This document shows positions 7,956 to 16,313 of a stretch of 50,021 nucleotides of DNA, piece after piece. The stretch is from the NCBI GenBank assembly GCA_900542005.1, contig UQLW01000024.1:1-50021 (forward strand). The letters run 5' to 3'. Both the position numbers and the translations under genes were made by a program. The first letter of the stretch is position 1; each line of letters starts with the position of its first letter. Origin of the DNA: an uncultured Eubacteriales bacterium (GTDB lineage: Bacteria > Bacillota > Clostridia > Christensenellales > UMGS416). Under the pieces are notes generated by a model. That model did not search any database and was not told where the DNA came from. It was given only the letters and a program-made list of their open reading frames with translations.

Positions 7956-9151
7956 GTATCGTCCCTATCCTCCGTTTGCTTCTTTTTCCTGCGGGCATCA
8001 CGGGCATCGAAATACCGTTTCGCCGTAATGCGCAGCACGCCGGCAATGGGGATTGCCAGCAGAATGCCGAATACGCCCAGCAGCTCCCCGCCGATGATCA
8101 CGCAGCTTATGACCCAGAAGGGATGCATCCCCATGCGGTCGCCGATGAGCCGGGGTTCTACCAGATAGTTGTCAATCTGCTGCACCAGCAGCACCGCGCC
8201 CAGAACCAAAAGCGCCTTGACCGGATGGATCAGCAGCATAAAGAACACCGGAACCGCGCCGCCGATAAAGGGGCCGATGTAGGGGATCAGATTGGTCAGC
8301 GCCACAATGGCGGCCATCAGCGGGGCATAGGCTACGCCCAGCAGCAGAAACAGCGGCAGGATCATCAGGAACATGATAAAGCTCTGCATCATCTTGCCGC
8401 CGATGTATTGCCCGAAAACCTGGTCAATATCCCGGAACAGGCTGACGATCCCCTGGGTGCGCGCCTCGCCCCATTGGCGGGTCATCACATCCTTGACGCT
8501 GGCCAGCAGCTGGCGCCCGCCTTTGAGGATATAGATCGAAAGCACCAGCGACAGGACAAAGGTCAGGATACCGCTGAATACGCCGCCTACCGTGGCCACC
8601 ACCTGTCCTGCCACCTGCCCGGCCATCTGGCCCAGGTTGCTGCTGTTTACGATGTCCTGCAGCCAGGCCAGCAGCTGCGCTTCAAGCTGCTCCATATCCA
8701 GATTGAAGCTGGCAAGCCAGGGGATGCTTTGCGTCAGCTCGTTCAGCGTGGCTTCCGCCTCTGTAAAGTATTGCGGCAGCTGATAGATGAGGTCCATCAG
8801 GTTTTTCCAGATAGCCGGGATCAAAAGGCCGATAGCCGTCCCCACCGCAGCCAGGAAAAGCAGCATGGTCAGCGCCAAGGCCGCCCCCCTTACTTTGCCA
8901 ATGCGCGCCCTGGGGAAAATCCGCTTCAGCGTCTTTGTCAGAAGATCCCGCACCGGCTTGAGCAGATAGGCGATGACGACCGCGATGATAAAGGGGGTCA
9001 TCATGGAGAGGAAGGCCCCGACCGTATGCTGGATCGACATCCAAAGGTTATCCACCGAATGGAAGAGCCGGTAGACGCACATCAACGCCGCGCCCGTCAC
9101 AAATACCGTAACCCCCGCCTTCAGGTAAGGGTCCTGTTTACTCCACTTCAC
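7952..9151 (-). CDS. AI-2E family transporter (PerM/YtvI-like permease)
   Basis: This 399-residue membrane protein has about eight hydrophobic segments and a central amphipathic region (about 120-210), the usual layout of the AI-2E/PerM family. Members export or exchange small solutes; one is linked to autoinducer-2 export, others to Na+/H+ exchange, and YtvI-type members are sporulation-associated. Family marks are 'FIIAVVIAYLLKPVRDLL' near residue 60 and 'YIGPFIGGAVPVFFMLL' in the C-terminal half. GTG at 9151 is the start because GGGAGG lies six bases upstream; an in-frame GTG at 9169 overlaps that site. The stop overlaps the hydantoinase start (ATGA). Confidence 0.88.
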   Translation of the reverse strand: MKWSKQDPYLKAGVTVFVTGAALMCVYRLFHSVDNLWMSIQHTVGAFLSMMTPFIIAVVIAYLLKPVRDLLTKTLKRIFPRARIGKVRGAALALTMLLFLAAVGTAIGLLIPAIWKNLMDLIYQLPQYFTEAEATLNELTQSIPWLASFNLDMEQLEAQLLAWLQDIVNSSNLGQMAGQVAGQVVATVGGVFSGILTFVLSLVLSIYILKGGRQLLASVKDVMTRQWGEARTQGIVSLFRDIDQVFGQYIGGKMMQSFIMFLMILPLFLLLGVAYAPLMAAIVALTNLIPYIGPFIGGAVPVFFMLLIHPVKALLVLGAVLLVQQIDNYLVEPRLIGDRMGMHPFWVISCVIIGGELLGVFGILLAIPIAGVLRITAKRYFDARDARRKKKQTEDRDDT

Positions 9152-9202
9152 GCTATACCTCCCGCACACGCCATTCGTTCCATGCCGCCCGCCGGCAAAG
9201 AA

Positions 9203-9227
9203 AGCCCCCGGCAGGCCTGCCGGGGCT
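9203..9227 (-). terminator. Hairpin after the GH172 gene
   Basis: A GC-rich near-perfect palindrome (AGCCCC-GGCAGG/CCTGCC-GGGGCT type) lies between the GH172 stop and the AI-2E start, followed on the minus strand by a short T-rich stretch. It probably separates the SGNH-GH172 transcript from the AI-2E-hydantoinase transcript, although the T-tract is weak. Confidence 0.5.
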
Positions 9228-9280
9228 CTTTCTCTCTATCATACCACACCCGCTGGGGATTCATCCACCACTTTGTGCCG

Positions 9281-10378
9281 TTAGATCACTTCCAGATCGT
9301 TCACGCTGGGCAGCTCCAGCAACGGCGCGGTCGGCAGCGTCTGATACCAGAAGGCCACGGAGGCCATATCGTCCTGGCGCACAAGGTAGCGTCCCTCCCT
9401 GCGCCAGCCCAGGTCCTGGATCGTGACCTTCAGGTCGCGCTCAAAGCGGATCGGATCCATGATATGCCAGCGGTACATGGAAAAGCGCTGCTGCGAGGCA
9501 TACAGGCCGTCCGGCTGGATCACCTGGTACATCCCCATAAAGGGGGCCGAATAGGTGGTATACTTGCCGTTCACGTCCCAGTTATAGGCGCCGCCAAAAT
9601 AGTCCTCCGTCCCGGTTCCGCATATGGTGGGGAAATCCGTGTCACCGTCCATGTAGAATTTCACCTCGCCCTCGCCCCACCAGCCGCCGGCGTTGTTCAG
9701 CCCGACATAGAGGAAAGCGCCCACATATTGCCCCTTGCCCTGGATCCCATCGGCAATCACATAGTCCTGGCCATAGGGCAGCGGCGCAACCCGGCGGTAG
9801 TGGGCATGGAAGTAAGCCGCGTCCTTGGGGATCTCCGTCAGCGTATAGGTGATCTGGTAGAAGCACACGCCCCGTTTCGTGCCGACATTTTCAATGGTGA
9901 TGCGGCAGTGCTTGGCAAAGGGCATGACCCAGAAGCAATTGTAGCCGCGGTTAGGCGCCATGACCACCGGCATCGAGGTGACCGTCGGGAAGGCGCCGCC
10001 CTTGGCGTCATCCCGGTTGACCCCCCAGCCGCCGCCGAAAAAGTCTGAAAGCGGCGTCAGCACCGAGGGCTGCTCCTGCCCGTCCCAATAGATACGCAGA
10101 ATAAAATCGCGGCCCGTGGTATCGGCAAACCACATGTGCTGAATGGCGCCCGGGCCGTCAATATCGGCCAACGTCACCGTTTCGCCGGGCTCCACGCCGA
10201 TGCAGGGCGATACCTTCCAGCCCTGTCCCAGCTCCCGGGCAGCCGCGCTGGAAAAGCCCTCGGTGGCCATGCCGCCCTTCCCCTTTTCGCCGGTCGGGTT
10301 CTCGGCGCATACCGAGCGGGTTTTCGCGCTGGAGAGCAGGCTCAGGGTGCTCAAGTTCATGCCAAAGCCGTCAAACAT
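9281..10378 (-). CDS. GH172 (DUF2961) family glycoside hydrolase
   Basis: This 365-residue protein matches the DUF2961 family, now CAZy GH172, whose characterised members act on alpha-D-fructofuranosides (including difructose dianhydride) and D-arabinofuranosides. Supporting segments are 'GPGAIQHMWFAD' near residue 76, 'LRIYWDGQEQPSVLTPLSDF' near residue 92, and 'GTGTEDYFGGAYNW' in the second half. There is no signal peptide, so it acts inside the cell on imported oligosaccharide. The start has AGGAGG upstream lying inside the last codons of the SGNH gene, only three bases away, so the two are translationally coupled and probably work on the same substrate. Confidence 0.87.
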   Translation of the reverse strand: MFDGFGMNLSTLSLLSSAKTRSVCAENPTGEKGKGGMATEGFSSAAARELGQGWKVSPCIGVEPGETVTLADIDGPGAIQHMWFADTTGRDFILRIYWDGQEQPSVLTPLSDFFGGGWGVNRDDAKGGAFPTVTSMPVVMAPNRGYNCFWVMPFAKHCRITIENVGTKRGVCFYQITYTLTEIPKDAAYFHAHYRRVAPLPYGQDYVIADGIQGKGQYVGAFLYVGLNNAGGWWGEGEVKFYMDGDTDFPTICGTGTEDYFGGAYNWDVNGKYTTYSAPFMGMYQVIQPDGLYASQQRFSMYRWHIMDPIRFERDLKVTIQDLGWRREGRYLVRQDDMASVAFWYQTLPTAPLLELPSVNDLEVI

Positions 10379-10381
10379 GGG

Positions 10382-11113
10382 TTAATCCTCCTGAAAAAAC
10401 ATCGTTTCATAGAGCGCATCGGCAAAGAGCTGATGCATTTCGCGGGTGGGATGGTTGACATGGTTGGCCAGCAGTGCTGTGGTGTCTACGCCCGCGTCAT
10501 GCAGCTTGCACCAGCGCGCATAGGCGTCCACCAGCTGCACATTCTCGCTGGCTGCGGCCTCCCGCGCCGCCTGCATATACCGGTCCATGAGCCCCGAGCT
10601 CTGCACCCGGGCGGTATCGGCGGCGATCCGGGCCAGCTTGCTCCCCTCCGGCAGCAGCGGCGAAACATAATCGTTCATGCGGTTCGGCGTCATCATGATG
10701 ATCTCCATGGGGCGCGTTTTGAGTTTGCGGAAAATCTTGACCAGGGTATCGCCATAAGCGCCGATATTATCGGGGCCGCCCACCGCGTCGTTAAGCCCCA
10801 GGCACACCACGGTGAGGGCGGGGCTTGCGCTGAAAATATCCCGCTCAATGCGCTCCAGCGCCTGCGGCGTGGTGCCGCCGCCGTTGCCCGCGTTGATCAT
10901 GTTGACCGGCACCGGCACCGCAGACTGGATCTTCTTGCGCAGGCGGTTATGGTATACCGCCTCATAGTCGGTGTTGCCGTCCAGCAGCCGTTCCTGGTTG
11001 GTGAAGGTCTCAAAGCAGCCCTGGGTCACGCTGTCGCCCAAGAAGGCGATGTTGACCGGCGCGCGGTTATGGATATCCTTCAGCTTATCGACCAGCAGCT
11101 TTTTAATTTCCAT
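10382..11113 (-). CDS. SGNH/GDSL hydrolase (probable carbohydrate or lipid esterase)
   Basis: This 243-residue protein shows the SGNH blocks in order: block I 'NIAFLGDSVTQG' with the nucleophilic Ser (about residue 28), the oxyanion Gly segment 'NAGNGGGTTPQALERI', block III 'VVCLGLNDAVGG' with Asn, and a C-terminal histidine in 'NHVNHPTREMHQLFA'. No signal peptide is present. Given its tight coupling to the GH172 gene, an esterase that removes acyl groups from the same glycan is the simplest idea, but that is inference. The ATG at 11113 follows AGGAGA by six bases and is preferred to an ATG at 11128 that overlaps this site. Confidence 0.82.
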   Translation of the reverse strand: MEIKKLLVDKLKDIHNRAPVNIAFLGDSVTQGCFETFTNQERLLDGNTDYEAVYHNRLRKKIQSAVPVPVNMINAGNGGGTTPQALERIERDIFSASPALTVVCLGLNDAVGGPDNIGAYGDTLVKIFRKLKTRPMEIIMMTPNRMNDYVSPLLPEGSKLARIAADTARVQSSGLMDRYMQAAREAAASENVQLVDAYARWCKLHDAGVDTTALLANHVNHPTREMHQLFADALYETMFFQED

Positions 11114-11142
11114 GCGATTTCTCCTCATAACGGTTTGGCTTT

Positions 11143-11171
11143 ATTGTCGCGCGCCGGGGCCGCCTTGTCAA
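11143..11171 (-). promoter_or_regulatory. Promoter of SGNH-GH172 operon
   Basis: On the minus strand a consensus TTGACA (11166-11171), a 17-base spacer and GACAAT (11143-11148, four of six matches) lie about 30 bases before the SGNH start. Confidence 0.6.
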
Positions 11172-11202
11172 TGCGCGATCCTTACCCTCTGCATGGATAA
11201 TC

Positions 11203-12192
11203 CTAACGGGGCGCGTCCGGCTCCCGCTCCTCCTGCCCCGCCTCCGGGGTGTGCAGGAACCGCTCCACCCGGTAGCGGGGGCGGTGCTTGGCCTCCAGAT
11301 AAACCTTGCCGATATACTCCCCGATCACGCCGATGGCCAGCAGCTGCAGCCCGCCGATGGCCCACACCGAGATGACGATGGTGGACCAGCCCTGCACCGT
11401 CTTCCCCGCGGCGAAGAGGATAAGGAAATAGGCCAGCATCACCAGGCTCACCAGGAAGACCCCAAGGCCCAGGCCGGTGATGATCCGGATCGGCTTCACG
11501 CTCAGCGAGGTAATCCCCTCAAAGGCAAAGGCCAGCATCTTCTTCAGGGGATACTTGCTTTCGCCGGCAAAGCGCTGGCTGCGCTCATAGAATACGGTGT
11601 CCGAGCGGTAGCCCACCATCGGCACCAGCCCCCGCAGGAAAAGATTGACCTCCTTGAACTCTGCCAGGCCCTCCAGGGCCCGGCGGCTCATGAGCCGGTA
11701 ATCGGCATGGTTAAAGATCACATTCGCGCCCAGGAAGCTCATCAGCCGGTAAAAGGCCTCGGCGGTGAAGCGCTTGAAGAAGCTGTCCGTGGCCCGCTTG
11801 CTGCGTACGCCGTAGACAATATCGCAGCCCTCCAGATACTTATCCACCATCTCATCCATGGCGTTGATGTCGTCCTGAAGATCTGCGTCCATGGAGATGA
11901 CCATGTCTGCCATATCCTTCACCGTCATCAGCCCTGCCAGCAGGGCGTTCTGATGTCCCCGGTTCCGCGTCAGGTTGATGCCGCTGAAAAGCCTATCCTC
12001 TTGATGCAGCCGCTCGATTACCGCCCAGGTTCCGTCGGTTGACCCGTCGTTCACAAAGACCACGCGGCTTTCAGCGCTGATTTTGCCAGCTTCCGCCAGC
12101 GACCGCATTTTTACGCCCAGCCGCCTGGCCGTCTCCGGAAGCACCGCCTGCTCCCGGTAGCAGGGGATCACGACGTATAATGTATTCTTCAC
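11203..12192 (-). CDS. Membrane-anchored GT2 glycosyltransferase (GtrB/DPM1-like)
   Basis: This 329-residue enzyme has an N-terminal GT2 (GT-A fold) domain, residues about 1-230, with 'LYVVIPCYREQAVLPETARR' at the start, 'VFVNDGSTDGTW' and the metal-binding 'SMDADLQDDI' DxD-type motif. Two C-terminal membrane segments follow ('GLGVFLVSLVMLAYFLILF' and 'SVWAIGGLQLLAIGVIGEYI'). This is the layout of undecaprenyl-phosphate glucosyltransferases such as GtrB and CsbB, which load a sugar on the lipid carrier for later transfer outside. The start is GTG at 12192, placed by GGAGG seven bases upstream. No GtrA flippase or polymer-modifying partner is in view. Confidence 0.88.
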   Translation of the reverse strand: MKNTLYVVIPCYREQAVLPETARRLGVKMRSLAEAGKISAESRVVFVNDGSTDGTWAVIERLHQEDRLFSGINLTRNRGHQNALLAGLMTVKDMADMVISMDADLQDDINAMDEMVDKYLEGCDIVYGVRSKRATDSFFKRFTAEAFYRLMSFLGANVIFNHADYRLMSRRALEGLAEFKEVNLFLRGLVPMVGYRSDTVFYERSQRFAGESKYPLKKMLAFAFEGITSLSVKPIRIITGLGLGVFLVSLVMLAYFLILFAAGKTVQGWSTIVISVWAIGGLQLLAIGVIGEYIGKVYLEAKHRPRYRVERFLHTPEAGQEEREPDAPR

Positions 12193-12219
12193 GTTACCGC
12201 CTCCTTCGAGCATGGTGTT

Positions 12220-12248
12220 AGTATACACGATCCGCCCGGGAATCACAA
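12220..12248 (-). promoter_or_regulatory. Promoter of the GT2 gene
   Basis: On the minus strand TTGTGA (12243-12248) and TATACT (12220-12225) are separated by 17 bases, just downstream of the terminator of the solute-binding-protein gene. Confidence 0.55.
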
Positions 12249-12276
12249 CGCGGCGCGCCTTTCCTGCGGGAAAAAT

Positions 12277-12313
12277 AAAAAAACTCCGCGCAGGGAAGAA
12301 TCCCTGCGCGGAG
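12277..12313 (-). terminator. Intrinsic terminator of the solute-binding-protein gene
   Basis: A perfect 12-base stem (CTCCGCGCAGGG with its complement, 12284-12295 and 12302-12313) and six-base loop are followed on the minus strand by seven T residues (12277-12283). Confidence 0.93.
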
Positions 12314-12381
12314 CACTTTCGACCGCGTCCTATAGCTTGCGGGCTTCACGCCCGCAAACCCGACCGAAAGCTTTTAAGGCC

Positions 12382-14151
12382 TTATTCGATCACGATGTCG
12401 GTGAAGTAACCGGCAGCCTGATAGCGGGCCAGCGCCTCCTTGTAGTTGGCGGTCATCATGGCCTCGACCTTCTCGATGCCGTTGGCCTTCATGTAATCCT
12501 GCATCTCATTCCAGAGCTGCTCCACCTCGGCCTCGGAACCAGCGGCGATCATCTGAGCGGTGCGCTTGTTCCACTCGTCGGCCAGCTTGGTCTGGATAGC
12601 CAGCTCGTCGGAGTCGAGGTCGGTCTTGGCAAAGTACATAACCGGCTGACGGTCGTAATGGGTCTTGCGCATCTTCAGCATATCCACTTCGTCCTGAGCG
12701 TCAATCGCCTTCTCGGGATCGGTGGACAGGATGGTGGAGTGCACGGATACGCCCTCGCCCAGGCCGGAGGCCTGCAGGTACCAGGGGCCAATACCGGTCT
12801 GCTTGAGCTCGTCGGCAGTGTAGTTGTTGTACTCCTCGGTGCGGACGATCAGGCCGTCCTCGTTGAGGGTGTAGTGCTTGCCCTCAATACCCCACTGGGT
12901 CAGCTCGTCGCCCTGGGGGCTCTTGAGGAACTCCATGAACAGGATCGCGCGATCCAGGTTCTCGCAGCTGGCAGACAGGAAGGTGGAGGCCCAGCCGATG
13001 TTGTAATCGGGATAGGTCAGCAGGTCCTCGCCCTTATAGGTGAGGGACTCCTTCACGATCTTGAAGTAGGGCTTGGTCATATCGGTGGACAGGCCGCCGG
13101 TGCCGTTCTGGCGCCACAGCTCGTTGGTCTCCACCTGCAGGCCGCAGTTGTACTGGGCGGCAAAGACCTGGCCGGAGCGGTTGCGCTGGAAGAAGTCCTC
13201 GGGGCGCACGCCCAGGTAATCCTTGGGCATGAGGCCGTCGCGGTACCACTTGTTCATCAGCTTGAAGTACTCCAGATACTTCTCGGAGTTGTACTGCAGC
13301 TTGATGGACTTGCTCTCATCGTCCCAGTAGCGGGTCAGAGGAGCGCCCACAAACTCAGCGATGGCGCTGGACCAGGAGGGATGGGGGTTGAACACCATGG
13401 TGATGCCTACCTCGTTGGCCTTGGCCTGCACAGCGTACAGGGTCTCCTCGAAGGTCTCCACCGAGTTGAACATGGGCAGGTTCAGCTTCTCCATGATGTC
13501 AGCGCGGTAGTAGAGGCCGGAGTCGCCGGGAGAGGGCAGGTTGCGGGGATCCTCCCAGTTGGCGTCGTTGTTGTAGTGGGTCTTCAGCGTGTAGATGTGG
13601 CCGTCCTCAGCCGTGTTGTTCAGCTTCTCCAGATCGTCAATGTTCTCCATGAACTCGGGACAGTACTGCGCGGACAGCTCATCCCACGCCGCGCAGATGT
13701 CCGGATCCTCAAAGCGCTGGGGCAGGTTGGAGGTGAAGGTGATGTCGTTGAGCTCCTGGGCAGCCAGCATAACGCTCAGCTGGTTCAGGTCGGAGCTCTT
13801 GATGACGTCCAGGGATACGCCCGTCAGACGGGTGATCTCCTGGGACACCTGATCCTCACCCCAGGTATCCACCGTATACCAATCAAAATCGATATACAGC
13901 GACAGGGTGACCGGGGAGGTGTTCTTCTCCCAGGAGAGGTTCTCCCAGGTAGCCGGGGCGCCTTCGTCGGCGGCGGCAGCGGTCGTTTCGCCCTCAGCGG
14001 CCGTCGTGGCGTCGTCGCCGGCGGCAGCCGTGGTGGTGGCGTCTGCGGCGGCCGGAGTGGTCGTGGCGGTATCGTCCGAGCTGCAGGCAGTCAGACCGAT
14101 CGCCAGCACCATGCACAGCGCCAGCAGAGAAGCGAGAAGCTTCTTGTTCAC
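12382..14151 (-). CDS. Extracellular solute-binding lipoprotein (ABC family 1, YtcQ/LplA type)
   Basis: This 589-residue lipoprotein has a basic N-terminus, a hydrophobic segment and the lipobox 'LTAC' (near residues 21-24). An unusual 40-residue Thr/Ala/Asp/Glu linker with repeated TTTAAA-like and TTAAEGETTAA-like units follows. The rest resembles large YtcQ/LplA-type sugar-binding proteins of Bacillota. It would capture an oligosaccharide outside the cell for an ABC importer, but no permease or ATPase gene lies in the window, so it is an orphan here. GTG at 14151 is the start (AGGAGG nine bases upstream). The strong promoter and terminator suggest high, single-gene expression. Confidence 0.87.
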   Translation of the reverse strand: MNKKLLASLLALCMVLAIGLTACSSDDTATTTPAAADATTTAAAGDDATTAAEGETTAAAADEGAPATWENLSWEKNTSPVTLSLYIDFDWYTVDTWGEDQVSQEITRLTGVSLDVIKSSDLNQLSVMLAAQELNDITFTSNLPQRFEDPDICAAWDELSAQYCPEFMENIDDLEKLNNTAEDGHIYTLKTHYNNDANWEDPRNLPSPGDSGLYYRADIMEKLNLPMFNSVETFEETLYAVQAKANEVGITMVFNPHPSWSSAIAEFVGAPLTRYWDDESKSIKLQYNSEKYLEYFKLMNKWYRDGLMPKDYLGVRPEDFFQRNRSGQVFAAQYNCGLQVETNELWRQNGTGGLSTDMTKPYFKIVKESLTYKGEDLLTYPDYNIGWASTFLSASCENLDRAILFMEFLKSPQGDELTQWGIEGKHYTLNEDGLIVRTEEYNNYTADELKQTGIGPWYLQASGLGEGVSVHSTILSTDPEKAIDAQDEVDMLKMRKTHYDRQPVMYFAKTDLDSDELAIQTKLADEWNKRTAQMIAAGSEAEVEQLWNEMQDYMKANGIEKVEAMMTANYKEALARYQAAGYFTDIVIE

Positions 14152-14206
14152 TTGCGGTTTCCTCCTTTGTTCTTCACGTTTCAAAGATCACGTGAGACTA
14201 GAAACT

Positions 14207-14234
14207 ATTATATTTTTTACATGAAAAAAGTCAA
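14207..14234 (-). promoter_or_regulatory. Strong promoter of the solute-binding-protein gene
   Basis: On the minus strand TTGACT (14229-14234), a 16-base spacer and a consensus TATAAT (14207-14212). The spacer is an A/T palindrome-like run around CATG. The leader is about 50 bases long. Confidence 0.75.
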
Positions 14235-14735
14235 CTACTCCATGTATTTTCGATTTCGTTTCGTTGTTTCTGTTTGTCATTTTCATATCAAAAATGTCAA
14301 TTTTTATTTTTCCTTGGTTTTCTTTGGTTTTTCGTAAACATTCTATGAACAAAGCTCAGAGCATTTCAGCCGGCTCGACAATTTTTTTGTCTATTTTCGC
14401 CAGTTTTGTTCACAATTTTCCTATACCATTTCGTTCATATTTTCGCCCTTCAATAAGGCGAGATTTTTCGCAATCCGCATGTTATATCATGGAATCCTTC
14501 ATTTTCCCACGCCATCGCGGCCTTTCTTCTGCGCGTAATCCATCCGTCGCAATAGCTTTCCCCTTCCGTCCTCCCGCTATTCGGATGCCCCAATCTCCAA
14601 TGAAAGGGCCGGCGCATGGGTCATACGCCGGCCGCTCTGGGGTAAGGATATGCCAGGGGAATGACCGGCGATTTCCCCACAGCGTCGGGATCCGCCATCC
14701 ACGGCCGGGCGCTGCGGCAGGAAGCCTAAGGGCAC
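14235..14735. other. AT-rich upstream region with no supported gene
   Basis: Roughly 500 bases upstream of the solute-binding-protein promoter. The first 290 bases are very AT-rich; 14221-14340 has 33 G/C in 120 bases (about 28%) by my count, against about 60% nearby. The 8-mer TATTTTCG occurs at 14245, 14392 and 14438. A GC-rich 8-base inverted repeat (14607-14614/14626-14633) without a T-run lies nearer the M16 terminator. Open frames here lack ribosome-binding sites and family resemblance. I read it as regulatory DNA. Confidence 0.5.
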
Positions 14736-14763
14736 AAAAAAACCCCGCGCAGATAGCGCGGGG
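14736..14763 (-). terminator. Intrinsic terminator of the M16 peptidase gene
   Basis: An 8-base GC stem (CCCCGCGC with its complement, 14743-14750 and 14756-14763), a five-base loop and seven T residues on the minus strand (14736-14742), 30 bases after the stop codon. Confidence 0.88.
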
Positions 14764-14792
14764 GGCAAAGTCTTCGGGCCATAGGCGGCTGG

Positions 14793-16118
14793 TCACGCTC
14801 CCGGACGGTTCCCGGCGGCAAGGGGGGCAATCCGCTCCGCTGGCGGTCGGCATCCAATTCCCACAGCCTGAAGGATCCCCTCATAATTCACATCCTCCGG
14901 CCCTACGATAGCTACCGCCATGGCCTCCGGCTGCAGCAGGCGCTGCGCCGCCGCCTGCACCGATTCCCGCGTCACGCGGTTGATGCGGCGGAGCACCTCG
15001 GTTTCCGTATGGATGCGTTGATAGAGCAGCATCCCCTTCCCCATGCCCATCATCCGGTTGGAGGGGGAATCCAGGCCCAGGATATAATTGCCCTTCATCT
15101 GCTCGCGGCTGCGCGCAAACTCGCCCTCGGTAAAGCGGCCCATCCGGAGCTGATCCAGCTCGTCCAGGGTCACCTCCAGCGTTTCCTGAAGGTTTTCCCC
15201 GTTCAGGCCCGCATAGATGCTCATAACCCCACAGTGCTGATAGCTGTAGGGATAGCTATAAACCGAATAGGCCAGGCCCCGGACCTCCCGGATCCGCTGG
15301 AAGAGTCGGCTGCTCATCCCGCCTCCCAGCAGGTTGTTCAGCACCACCAGCGAATGGTTCAGCGGGTCCTGCCGGGGCAGCCCCGGCAGGGCCAGGTTCA
15401 GGTGGACCTGCTCTACGGGCCGCGTCCGGACGATCCGGCCGGTACAGGTATCCTCAAGCGTCCACTCCACCGGGTCCGCCTCGTGGATACCCTGCACCAG
15501 GGAAAGCTGTGTCTCCAGCAGCTGATCCAGCTGCTGAATGCTGAAATGCCCCACGATCGACAGCACCATATTCCCCGGCTGATAAAAGCGGTTCATATAA
15601 TCGAGCACCTGGGCGCGGGTAAAGGCGGCCACATTTTCCTCCGGCCCCAGGATGGGCTGGCCCAGCGGATGGCTGCCAAAGTACGCCTCGGCCAGCAGGT
15701 CGCCCGAGAGCTCCTCCGGCGTATCCTCTACCATGGCGATCTCCTCGCCCACCACCATCTTTTCCTTCTCCATCTCATCCTCAGGCAGGCTGGGATGGAA
15801 CACCATGTCAAACAAAATATCCAGAGCCAGCGGCAGATGCTCGTCCACCACCGTGGCATAAAAGCAGGTGCAGTCCTTGGCGGTAAAGGCGTTCAGATTC
15901 CCGCCGACGCCGTCCATTTCGTCGGCGATGTCCCGGGCCGAACGCCGGGCCGTCCCCTTAAAAACCATGTGCTCGATAAAGTGGCTGATCCCGTTTTCCT
16001 CCGGACGCTCATGAAGCGATCCCGCATTGACCCACAGGCCCACGCTCACGCTGCGCAGGTGAGGCATACGCTCGCCCACCACCGTGAGTCCGGAGGCAAG
16101 CCTCTTTTGAAAATGCAT
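14793..16118 (-). CDS. M16 family zinc metallopeptidase (processing-peptidase type)
   Basis: This 441-residue single-repeat M16 peptidase has the inverted zinc motif HFIEH at residues 46-50 and the downstream acidic zinc-ligand region 'GEEIAMVEDTPEELSGD' near residue 127. The C-terminal half is the inactive-like M16 domain with 'GGGMSSRLFQRIREVRGLAY'. Homologues in Bacillota (YmxG/MlpA) lie near polynucleotide phosphorylase or dUTPase genes; here those neighbours are absent. The protein lacks a signal peptide, so it is probably cytosolic. The ATG at 16118 is supported by GGGAGG five bases upstream. Confidence 0.92.
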   Translation of the reverse strand: MHFQKRLASGLTVVGERMPHLRSVSVGLWVNAGSLHERPEENGISHFIEHMVFKGTARRSARDIADEMDGVGGNLNAFTAKDCTCFYATVVDEHLPLALDILFDMVFHPSLPEDEMEKEKMVVGEEIAMVEDTPEELSGDLLAEAYFGSHPLGQPILGPEENVAAFTRAQVLDYMNRFYQPGNMVLSIVGHFSIQQLDQLLETQLSLVQGIHEADPVEWTLEDTCTGRIVRTRPVEQVHLNLALPGLPRQDPLNHSLVVLNNLLGGGMSSRLFQRIREVRGLAYSVYSYPYSYQHCGVMSIYAGLNGENLQETLEVTLDELDQLRMGRFTEGEFARSREQMKGNYILGLDSPSNRMMGMGKGMLLYQRIHTETEVLRRINRVTRESVQAAAQRLLQPEAMAVAIVGPEDVNYEGILQAVGIGCRPPAERIAPLAAGNRPGA

Positions 16119-16217
16119 TCCGCCCTCCCAAGCTATTGTTATGGCGCATTTTCCGGCCCTGCGCAGGCGCTTCCGTCCGCCTCAGGGCCGATCTGTCTGA
16201 CGCTTTTCTCTATCTGT

Positions 16218-16246
16218 ATAGTATCCCTTTTCCCCGCCATATTCAA
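16218..16246 (-). promoter_or_regulatory. Probable promoter of the M16 gene
   Basis: On the minus strand TTGAAT (16241-16246) and TACTAT (16218-16223), each four of six to consensus, with a 17-base spacer. It lies in the divergent region shared with the LysR gene. Confidence 0.4.
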
Positions 16247-16313
16247 GGGGCCGCTAGCCCGCGCTGGACACAAGCCGGGCGAATCGGGTAAAATAGCCGG
16301 GGAGGTGAGCGGC

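Noticed and set aside
7844..10048. 734-codon plus-strand open frame
   Set aside because: It is antisense to the AI-2E and GH172 genes and has the composition of reverse-complement coding sequence; no ribosome-binding site.
12337..14337. 666-codon plus-strand open frame
   Set aside because: It is antisense to the solute-binding lipoprotein, which has promoter, terminator and signal peptide; the antisense sequence is V/L/G-repetitive.
14607..14633. GC-rich hairpin as a terminator or riboswitch
   Set aside because: No T-run and no adjacent gene whose expression it would affect.
14264..14911. Possible 215-residue gene in the AT-rich region
   Set aside because: No ribosome-binding site; changes abruptly in composition and runs into the M16 terminator and gene on the other strand.
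15009..16313. Long in-frame extension upstream of the LysR gene
   Set aside because: It is antisense to the M16 peptidase; the LysR fold and a strong ribosome-binding site start at 16314.
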